From an archaeon (GTDB lineage Archaea; Thermoproteota; Nitrososphaeria; Nitrososphaerales; JACAEJ01), in assembly GCA_024256265.1 (NCBI GenBank), contig JACGUK010000049.1:1-12507 (forward strand): a stretch of DNA of 12,507 nt. Reading direction: 5' to 3'. The notes under the pieces are model-generated. The model ran no database searches, was not told the DNA's origin, and saw only the letters and a list, made by a program, of their open reading frames with translations. The position numbers were made by a program, and so were the translations under genes. This document shows, piece after piece, positions 1-5,277 of this stretch (position 1 is its first letter; every line of letters starts with the position of its first letter).

Positions 1-423
1 TCGAAAGTATCAGAGCCTCTTAAGACATGGCCTACGGTAGAGCCCAAAAAAAACGGGGAGATCGTGGAGAGCATAGTAGGGATTTACTGGTGTGACAAAT
101 GCAATACAAAGTTTCCTTTTGTGATAGGCAAAAAGGATCTAAAGCTCATCGAAACCAATGAGTTAGAGGAGCTTCATAATAAGATAAAGATGATGGAAGA
201 GGTTAAGCAGGAATTAGAGAAAAGAGTCGATCAGCTAGAGCAAGAGAAGATGGTAGTTAAGGAAAGCCTTGTGTTAACTAAACTTGAGGATAGGGCTGAG
301 CATCTAAAGGTTGAAGTATCTTTACTCAGAGAAGTAAAAAGAGAGATTGAAGATATGATAAAATATCTTGAGCATAGTCATTCTCTTAAAACTTCAGAGC
401 AAAAAGCCCTACATGCTCAATAG
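1..423 (+). CDS. C-terminal part of a zinc-finger / coiled-coil protein, 5' end outside the window
   Basis: The reading frame is open from base 1 to the TAG at 421-423, so the gene starts upstream of the window. The GTG at 64, which could be read as a start, lies inside a continuous frame that already encodes a Lys/Pro-rich stretch (KTWPTVEPKKNGE), so I treat it as internal. The visible part has a short metal-binding-like knuckle, WCDKCNTKF. It is followed by about 90 residues rich in Glu, Lys and Leu with heptad spacing (ELEELHNKI, QELEKRVDQLEQEK), which predicts a long coiled coil. A C-x2-C knuckle followed by a coiled coil suggests a small DNA-associated or scaffold-like archaeal protein, but this is inference and no catalytic motif is visible. 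It converges on the mevalonate operon, with a strong hairpin between them. Confidence 0.75.
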   Translation, partial: SKVSEPLKTWPTVEPKKNGEIVESIVGIYWCDKCNTKFPFVIGKKDLKLIETNELEELHNKIKMMEEVKQELEKRVDQLEQEKMVVKESLVLTKLEDRAEHLKVEVSLLREVKREIEDMIKYLEHSHSLKTSEQKALHAQ

Positions 424-431
424 CTCTATAA

Positions 432-492
432 TAGGAAGAAGGCAGTCTTGGCTCATAGGTTCTTATCCCTTCTGAATACTGTCTTCTTCTTG
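432..492. terminator. Large hairpin between convergent genes, probable bidirectional terminator
   Basis: GAAGAAGGCAGT at 435-446 pairs with ACTGTCTTCTTC at 478-489. That is 12 positions with a single G-T wobble, and the stem can extend outward with further A-T and G-T pairs. The loop is 31 nt. It sits between the stop of the first gene (423) and the 3' end of the HMG-CoA synthase fusion (569), the only convergent junction in this part. The T-rich CTTCTTCTT follows on the + strand. Confidence 0.5.
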
Positions 493-568
493 AGCCTATC
501 AAAGCCTTTTGGTATAGGTGTACTCTTCTTCTTTAATCAATATGAGTTCTCTTTTCAAGATTAATCCT

Positions 569-2065
569 CTACAAGCTTGCTTCCTTCCATCTTCGGTAGG
601 TATCATAGTTCACATACTCTTTATGAGGGCTTTCAATCTGGTATTTTACAGGAATAGACTTTTCCCTTTTCTTTTCAATTTCCTTGGTAACAGTGAATAT
701 GTAGGATTCGCTACCAGCACCAGAACCATAGCTAGTCATGAGTATACGGTCACCTGGCTCAGCTATATCGAGAACAGCTGCTAAGGCAGTAGGGCTAGAA
801 CCAGAATAGAGGTTTCCAATATATTTGACCACCAACCCAGGTTCAATCTGCTCCTTCTCAAAACCCGCTTCTAGAGCAACTAGATAAGGATACCTAGCAT
901 TGGGTGAATGACAGACCACAAAACGGATATCCTTTGGGGATAGCTCACTTACCTTCAGGGTCGTCTTCATGGCTGTTACAACATGTTTAAAGTAAGCAGG
1001 TTCTCCGGTGAACCTCCCACCATGTCTTGGATATTTTTGTCCCTCCCGTCGATAAAAATCTGGTGTATCAGAGGTGTAAGGTACGTAATGGTCTAGAGTT
1101 GCGATAACACCTTTTTTTCCGAAGAGAAAAGCAGCGGCACCTGCACCTACTGTAAAATCTAATGGATCGTTTCTTTCGGCTTGAGAATTATCGGAGCCTA
1201 TGACCATAACATACTCCCCTCTAAAAATAGGGTAATTTGCTAAAGCAGCAGCATCAATGAAGAGGTCTGTGGCTGCTTTACATGCAAACTGAGAGTCTAT
1301 GCCCCCACTAAAGAAGCCACCTTCATATTCTTCACCAAGTTGTAAAGCTTGACAAACCGTGGACATAGAAGGTTTAACAGCATAGGGTGTGGATTCCGAG
1401 CCTACGAAACATTTTTTCACATGTTTACTATCAACGCCTGAATGGATCAAAGCCCTTTTTCCGGCTTCTACGGCAAAGGTGGTTGTGTCCTCATCTACAA
1501 AAGGTACAGTTCTTTCTCCCACTCCTAAGCCTGATTCTTCTTCATTCTTTATCCTAAACTTTGGTAGATAAACACCATAGCCAACGATTCCAGGACTTTC
1601 ACTTACATTTTGGGGGATCTTTACGTATCCTTGGTAGGGATAGTAATCATCCTCGAAACTGAAGTTGAGACTTGAGTAGTAAATCAAACCTTGGGAGCCA
1701 TCCGTGTAAAGGCGTCTAAACCTGGGTATAACGCCTTTCCCTACGAAACGAGTAACGTCTAACTCTTCTTCAGGTGGAGTATAGTCAGTGACTCTTCCTG
1801 GAACCCTCGTCCCATCATCAAAAGAAATTATGCCTGTCATGAAAGAACCTATATGAAGAAACTCATTAGCGGGTTTACGAATAACACTCCCACTAGTGAG
1901 GTTTCCTCTATCATAGAAATAGTCCACAAGATCCATATGACTTCTTCTACCCTCTGTGTTACAGAAGAATTTTGGTGGGAAGTAGGTTTTACCACAGTTT
2001 GTGCATTTTGAAGCCTGAATCCTGTAATCTATAAGAATCTTTCTTCTTGTAATAGGTTCGCTCAT
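569..2065 (-). CDS. DUF35 (Zn-ribbon/OB-fold)-HMG-CoA synthase fusion protein
   Basis: 498 aa joining two proteins that are usually separate in archaea. Residues 1 to about 140 are a DUF35 acyl-CoA-binding module: a rubredoxin-like zinc knuckle (C21, C24, C35) then an OB fold (GIISFDDGTRVPGRVTDY). The fourth cysteine expected in a CPxC pair is Glu38. Residues about 158-470 are archaeal HMG-CoA synthase (acetoacetyl-CoA + acetyl-CoA to HMG-CoA, mevalonate pathway, cytosolic). The catalytic triad is in place: Glu224 in GSES, Cys262 in FACKAATD, His386 in CHSPNARYP. The NLYSGSSP motif and the GSGAGSES C-terminal loop are also present. The start ATG overlaps the thiolase stop (ATGA), so the two are translationally coupled. 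In methanogens, thiolase, DUF35 protein and HMGCS are known to form one channelling complex. Here the bridging subunit is covalently attached to HMGCS. Confidence 0.93.
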   Translation of the reverse strand: MSEPITRRKILIDYRIQASKCTNCGKTYFPPKFFCNTEGRRSHMDLVDYFYDRGNLTSGSVIRKPANEFLHIGSFMTGIISFDDGTRVPGRVTDYTPPEEELDVTRFVGKGVIPRFRRLYTDGSQGLIYYSSLNFSFEDDYYPYQGYVKIPQNVSESPGIVGYGVYLPKFRIKNEEESGLGVGERTVPFVDEDTTTFAVEAGKRALIHSGVDSKHVKKCFVGSESTPYAVKPSMSTVCQALQLGEEYEGGFFSGGIDSQFACKAATDLFIDAAALANYPIFRGEYVMVIGSDNSQAERNDPLDFTVGAGAAAFLFGKKGVIATLDHYVPYTSDTPDFYRREGQKYPRHGGRFTGEPAYFKHVVTAMKTTLKVSELSPKDIRFVVCHSPNARYPYLVALEAGFEKEQIEPGLVVKYIGNLYSGSSPTALAAVLDIAEPGDRILMTSYGSGAGSESYIFTVTKEIEKKREKSIPVKYQIESPHKEYVNYDTYRRWKEASL

Positions 2066-3318
2066 GGGACATCCCTCGCTAGAATATGAACAGTGGCTAT
2101 CCCACCTGTTCCTCCAATGTTATGACAAAGAGCTAGGTTTAAGTCTCCATCTACTTCCACTTGGTGTTTACCGGCTTCTTTTCTCAACTGTTTAAAGCAT
2201 TCATGGATCTGCCTTACTCCTGTAGCACCTACAGGATGACCATCAGCCTTAAGCCCTCCACCTGAGTTTACTATAAGTTCTTTACCATCTTTAGTGTAAG
2301 GTATGTGTTTTGAACCCTTAAAACCCTCATAACTTTCATATATGCCCTTCCAAGCCTTGCCCTTCTCGTAGAAGCCTGAATCCTCTAAAAACATAGCCTC
2401 CTCAATGGTAAAGCAGTCATGAACCTCTGCGATTTGAGGATCTTCTATGGATAAGTCGGCTTCTATCAAAGCACTACTTATGGCAAGCCTTGTAGCCTTG
2501 ATCCCCGTTAAGCTTTCTCTGGTGCAAAGGGAAACATCATCCGTAGCCTGCTGACTCCCAATAACGTAGATCGGGGTATCAGTATACTTCTTCGCCAATT
2601 CAGGTTTGGTTAAGATAACTGCAACAGCACCATCAGAGATAGGTGAACAATGAAGAAGCCTTATAGGGTCTGCTACAAGGGGGGATTTAAGAACATCCTC
2701 CACTTTGAACTCTCGCCTATACTGGGCATACTCGTTGTTAACAGCATGATGATGGTTTTTACATGTGATTTGTGCTAAAGCCTCTATACACCTCCGATCC
2801 TCATGACCATAATCGTGAATATATCTTGTCATCATAGCCGCATATAAGCCTGGAAAGGTGAAACCCACATCAAATTCGTGTGGATCGGCAGCAAGCATAA
2901 GGTCATCCGTAATCTTGCTAGAGTGGTCCGTCATCTTTTCAAAACCACCTACTAGAACCACATCATACATACCTGACTTGATGGCTATACAAGCATTAAA
3001 AAAGGCTGAGCCACCAGAAGCACAAGCAGCCTCTGTAATGTTCATGGGGATGTTTATACCCAACTCCCGAGCCATGTAGCCAGGAACCAAGGCAAGCCTA
3101 TTAGTTACTTGATATAGGAAGCTACCGAAGTAACAGGCTTGAATATCTCTTCTTCTTAGTCCATGATCAACAGACTCTACGGCACTAATTCCTGCTTCCA
3201 TCAAAAGCTTTTCTGGATCTTTATACCACTGCTCTCCAAACTTGGTTCTACCAGCACCAATGATGGCGACTTGAGGTTTAGCTTTCCAACCGATTGGAAT
3301 ATTCATGCTCATCACCAT
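2062..3318 (-). CDS. Acetoacetyl-CoA thiolase (archaeal, SCP2-thiolase-like)
   Basis: Condenses two acetyl-CoA to acetoacetyl-CoA, the first step of the mevalonate pathway. Counting from the GTG at 3345 (427 aa), the nucleophile is Cys108 in TEAACASGG. The other thiolase motifs are His309 in EVHDCF, His370 in GHPVGATG, and LCHNIGGTGG near the C-terminus, the form used by archaeal non-decarboxylating thiolases. The start is uncertain. The longest frame begins with GTG at 3345, but the ATG at 3318 has an upstream AAGGT and leaves less extra sequence before the conserved QVAIIGAGRTKFGE, so I prefer 3318. The ATGs at 3312 and 3306 are also possible. It is the first gene of a two-gene operon. Its stop overlaps the start of the DUF35-HMGCS fusion by 4 nt, which matches the three-part thiolase/DUF35/HMGCS complex known in archaea. 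Confidence 0.93.
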   Translation of the reverse strand: MVMSMNIPIGWKAKPQVAIIGAGRTKFGEQWYKDPEKLLMEAGISAVESVDHGLRRRDIQACYFGSFLYQVTNRLALVPGYMARELGINIPMNITEAACASGGSAFFNACIAIKSGMYDVVLVGGFEKMTDHSSKITDDLMLAADPHEFDVGFTFPGLYAAMMTRYIHDYGHEDRRCIEALAQITCKNHHHAVNNEYAQYRREFKVEDVLKSPLVADPIRLLHCSPISDGAVAVILTKPELAKKYTDTPIYVIGSQQATDDVSLCTRESLTGIKATRLAISSALIEADLSIEDPQIAEVHDCFTIEEAMFLEDSGFYEKGKAWKGIYESYEGFKGSKHIPYTKDGKELIVNSGGGLKADGHPVGATGVRQIHECFKQLRKEAGKHQVEVDGDLNLALCHNIGGTGGIATVHILARDVP

Positions 3319-3427
3319 ATCTACCTTGGCTGTATATGCATGCACTATAGCCTGATATGCCTAATTCATTATAGTTCTTCAACATTTTCCCCTGCTTACT
3401 ATAGAGTGGACAAAATAACCGTTTCGC

Positions 3428-3434
3428 TATTTAA
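3428..3434 (-). promoter_or_regulatory. Candidate TATA box for the thiolase-HMGCS operon
   Basis: On the minus strand this reads TTAAATA. A start of transcription about 25 nt further on, near 3405, would leave an untranslated leader of 60-90 nt before the thiolase start. No clear BRE is visible, so the call rests on the AT motif and position only. Confidence 0.35.
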
Positions 3435-3478
3435 GATTATTCAATCGGCATTTGTCGAAAATTATTTCGTATTGAAAA

Positions 3479-3772
3479 TCATCCTCCACTTATAGGAGGA
3501 AGAATTACAAAAACATCTCCATCCTTTAGCTTTCTACTCAAATTTTCATTTTTAATGGCTTTACCATTTATTAAAAAGGTTAAATTCTCTTTTATCTCTT
3601 TTTTTTCACCGAATATGAATTGAGATATTTTCTCTCCATAAACTTCAGCCAATTTCATCAATAAATCCATGATGCTATAGCCTTTTTTCAATGATAATGA
3701 TTCTTCCTTCTTACCAGTAATGTCTCTAATCGTAGCGAAGTACTTTAAGGTTATAGAAATTTCTTCAACCAT
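3479..3772 (-). CDS. MoaD/ThiS/SAMP-like ubiquitin-fold sulfur carrier or small modifier
   Basis: 97 aa, the usual size for a beta-grasp sulfur carrier. It ends in PPISGG, and the terminal Gly-Gly is what an E1-like enzyme (MoeB/UbaA) adenylates. Hallmarks of the family are an N-terminal ITLKYFATIRDITGK strand-helix start and the LINGKAI...LKDGDVFVILPP sequence just before the GG tail. In archaea such proteins carry sulfur for molybdopterin or tRNA thiolation, or act as protein modifiers (SAMPs). The sequence alone does not tell which. No molybdenum-cofactor or thiamin genes are nearby, so a general modifier or tRNA-thiolation role is as likely as a MoaD role. The ATG at 3772 is the only good start, with no clear Shine-Dalgarno site. 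The mobile element inserted only 36 bp upstream of it. Confidence 0.88.
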   Translation of the reverse strand: MVEEISITLKYFATIRDITGKKEESLSLKKGYSIMDLLMKLAEVYGEKISQFIFGEKKEIKENLTFLINGKAIKNENLSRKLKDGDVFVILPPISGG

Positions 3773-3807
3773 AGGATGATATTATAAATGGTGAAAATTA
3801 AGGATTA

Positions 3808-3815
3808 TGCTTATG
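3808..3815. repeat. Target-site duplication, left copy (TGCTTATG)
   Basis: TGCTTATG directly abuts the left inverted end (GGTTCTGT at 3816) and is repeated exactly at 5169-5176 beyond the right end. Eight base pairs is the duplication length typical of IS6-family insertion. Confidence 0.9.
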
Positions 3816-3866
3816 GGTTCTGTAAAATCATCGGTTGTTTAGACCCTCTGTAAAAATTCGGTTGGT
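3816..3866 (+). repeat. Left terminal inverted repeat of the cargo element
   Basis: It begins GGTTCTGTAAAATCATCGG and ends with TGTAAAAATTCGGTTGGT. Within it, TCTGTAAAA...CGGTTG occurs twice, 29 nt apart (3820 and 3849), so the end has two similar blocks, perhaps two transposase-binding sites. The inner block also encodes the end of the transposase remnant on the minus strand (PTEFLQ). Confidence 0.88.
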
Positions 3867-3946
3867 GGCTTGCGACTAGCGTTTTGAATTAAAGTTATCC
3901 ATTTGTTTTCTCCTTCTATTTTGATACCACAGGCTTCGGCTGGTGT
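3839..3946 (-). pseudogene. C-terminal remnant of an IS6-like DDE transposase
   Basis: On the minus strand, in the same frame as the upstream membrane protein and just past its stop, the sequence reads TPAEACGIKIEGENKW, then ITLIQNASRKPPTEFLQRV and a TAA stop at 3839-3841. TPAEACGI followed by NKWxTLIQNAS is how archaeal IS6-type transposases end, after the catalytic Glu region and an RPH-like motif. Neither of those two elements remains here. The similarity breaks off around 3947, so about the last 35 residues survive. The DDE residues and the N-terminal DNA-binding domain are gone, so it is non-functional. The family call rests on my memory of these C-termini, together with the element's ends and duplication length. 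Confidence 0.75.
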
Positions 3947-3970
3947 GATGATGAAAGAAATCAAATAGTG

Positions 3971-5074
3971 TTAATCACCTTTTCTTCGTCGGAATTCTTC
4001 CCTTAGAGAGGTGCCTAACTCAATTACAAGCGCAATTATCAAAAAAACCAAAGTGCTAATGTAAGTGTTAACGTCGGTAATTATATGCCCGAAAAATGCT
4101 AGAGATATAGCTACGAGTGTAAAAAATGTAAATCCGATGGCGAATTGATAAAATCTAGAAATCTTCGTCCAAATTTCTCGAATAGCATCAAATTTTGACT
4201 GTGTAGGTCTAAGTGCAATTGTGTAAGCCCTTATAGATGCTAGATCATCCAATGAGTGTGGACTAAAATCAGGAGGAGAAGCCAACTTATTTTCTTCCCT
4301 TAACTTCTCCCGCAATTTTTCTCTTAAATCCCTGATTATTGAATCTCTAACCGCTGATGCCTCTTTTGTTCTTGAGATTGAATAGCGACCCATCTGGTAA
4401 GCCACAGTTGCTAAAATACACTTCTTCTCATCTTCTGGGTCACGTCTCAGAGCAATTACTACTGATTCGCCACTCGGTTTTCTTAATTGAAATAATTCAA
4501 TGTCCCTGATGTCCTTCTCTTTGTGAAGTCCCCATGTGTTTCGAAAATATTTATCCATAACATCCGATACGGTTTTAGACTCTACATCAATCGAATATGT
4601 CTTTTTCTCCAGAGTTTCATCAGGCTCATTCAAACCAACAATCCACCTGACAATTTCGGTCTGTATTAGACCAAGCACGCCCAAAAGGAAGAAGGAGAAT
4701 ATTGAGGAAATCACTAGATTTATGGCGAATTGATTGTATTGGAAAACTGGGTAAATTGGCGCTCTGAAACTGGCGTCTACAATAATCAACACGGCAATTG
4801 CAATTGTGCCTAGTTGTATGTAGAAGGGTGAGACAATACGCTTTGGAGAGAAGATTGAGGAGAAGATTATACAATATATTGTGTTGAATATAAAATATGC
4901 TGTCAAAATAACGATATCTGACGTAATTGGAATTACTGCGGTATAATGCATCTGGTTTGTGGCAATCTGTATGAAAGGAAGAAATATGATTATCTGTAAA
5001 CAGATCGCTACTAACGTGAGAGTCAAAACTCTTAGTTGCGCATCTTCTATCTTCAGTTTGTCGCTTATTTTCAT
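3971..5074 (-). CDS. Unrecognised multi-pass membrane protein carried as cargo by the mobile element
   Basis: 367 aa with no family I recognise. Four hydrophobic segments (about residues 15-37, 46-75, 83-100, 115-140) are followed by a charged region of about 165 residues (145-308), probably cytoplasmic, with a KLREKLREE helix. Two more membrane spans follow (309-330, 335-355), then a basic tail, EEFRRRKGD. The soluble region has alternating strand and helix character (SGESVVIALRRDP, CILATVAYQMGRYSISR) but no nucleotide-binding or protease motif. It sits wholly inside the element, on the same strand as the transposase remnant, which follows its stop in frame. A TATA-like ATCTTATATC at 5101-5110 lies just inside the right end and may be the old transposase promoter. 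Function is unknown. A selfish-element, defence or envelope role is speculative. Confidence 0.8.
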   Translation of the reverse strand: MKISDKLKIEDAQLRVLTLTLVAICLQIIIFLPFIQIATNQMHYTAVIPITSDIVILTAYFIFNTIYCIIFSSIFSPKRIVSPFYIQLGTIAIAVLIIVDASFRAPIYPVFQYNQFAINLVISSIFSFFLLGVLGLIQTEIVRWIVGLNEPDETLEKKTYSIDVESKTVSDVMDKYFRNTWGLHKEKDIRDIELFQLRKPSGESVVIALRRDPEDEKKCILATVAYQMGRYSISRTKEASAVRDSIIRDLREKLREKLREENKLASPPDFSPHSLDDLASIRAYTIALRPTQSKFDAIREIWTKISRFYQFAIGFTFFTLVAISLAFFGHIITDVNTYISTLVFLIIALVIELGTSLREEFRRRKGD

Positions 5075-5100
5075 TGGTTAAGAATAGAAAGGACAGATAG

Positions 5101-5110
5101 GATATAAGAT
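5101..5110 (-). promoter_or_regulatory. Candidate TATA box of the cargo gene
   Basis: It reads ATCTTATATC on the minus strand, about 30 nt upstream of the cargo ATG at 5074 and just inside the right inverted end. No Shine-Dalgarno site precedes the ATG, which fits a leaderless or nearly leaderless transcript carried with the element. Confidence 0.4.
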
Positions 5111-5117
5111 TTGACCT

Positions 5118-5168
5118 ACCAACCGAATTTTTACAATCAAATGGATAAATCGAAGACTTGACAGAACC
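5118..5168 (-). repeat. Right terminal inverted repeat of the cargo element
   Basis: On the minus strand it begins GGTTCTGTCAAGTCTTCG at the outer edge and ends with TGTAAAAATTCGGTTGGT, identical over 18 nt to the inner block of the left end. The two blocks have the same 33-nt offset in both ends. Confidence 0.88.
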
Positions 5169-5176
5169 TGCTTATG
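5169..5176. repeat. Target-site duplication, right copy (TGCTTATG)
   Basis: Exact copy of 3808-3815, directly abutting the right inverted end. Confidence 0.9.
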
Positions 5177-5229
5177 CTTCCTTAAAGCCCTAGCTTTACT
5201 CCCCTTAGCTCTGTATGCCTTCAATTCTC

Positions 5230-5246
5230 TCATCCTTAAAGGATGA
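5230..5246. promoter_or_regulatory. 17-bp palindrome TCATCCTTAAAGGATGA
   Basis: Perfect 8-bp arms (TCATCCTT / AAGGATGA) around one central base. It lies 32 bp downstream of the surface-protein stop codon and upstream of the insertion site. A one-base loop makes an RNA hairpin unlikely, so a dimeric regulator site is the better reading. Confidence 0.35.
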
Positions 5247-5277
5247 TCGTTATTGAACATCTATGGAATAAAGTAGT

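Larger units (their letters stand above)
3816..5168. mobile_element. IS6-like cargo element: inverted ends plus a membrane protein gene, transposase reduced to a C-terminal remnant
   Basis: A 1353-bp unit bounded by inverted ends that both start GGTTCTGT and by a perfect 8-bp direct duplication TGCTTATG (3808-3815 and 5169-5176). The ends align without gaps over 51 nt: an outer block matching at 15 of 18 positions, a diverged middle, and an inner block TGTAAAAATTCGGTTGGT identical over 18 nt (3849-3866, and inverted at 5118-5135). GGTTCTGT ends with 8-bp duplications are known for IS6-family elements. The only transposase sequence left is about 35 codons at 3842-3946. The rest of the interior is a 367-aa membrane protein gene. 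The unit therefore cannot encode its own transposase and would need one in trans. The intact duplication suggests a fairly recent insertion. Confidence 0.9.
5161..5260 (-). other. Short basic ORF interrupted near its 3' end by the mobile element
   Basis: From ATG 5260 the minus strand encodes MFNNDHPLRMRELKAYRAKG then SKARALRKHK, where the right target duplication and inverted end begin. Reading continues into the element to a stop at 5078. Removing the element and one duplication copy would give a 33-aa, strongly basic peptide ending ...KHKHNP. I do not recognise it and see no Shine-Dalgarno site. It may be a small protein, a remnant of something larger, or chance. A palindrome (5230-5246) overlaps its start. 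Confidence 0.3.

Noticed and set aside
518..784. 88-codon + strand ORF
   Set aside because: It overlaps the 3' end of the DUF35-HMGCS gene on the opposite strand, which has complete catalytic motifs. The + frame has no recognisable domain and no Shine-Dalgarno site.
3818..3867. Two similar blocks (TCTGTAAAA...CGGTTG) 29 nt apart, briefly considered as a CRISPR fragment
   Set aside because: Only two imperfect units, and both are explained as parts of the left inverted end of the mobile element, which is mirrored at the right end.
5078..5160. The part of the 60-codon ORF inside the element (VLSSLRFIHLIVKIRLVG...) as a real protein
   Set aside because: It is the inverted end of the transposon read in frame by accident. 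The frame crosses the insertion boundary.
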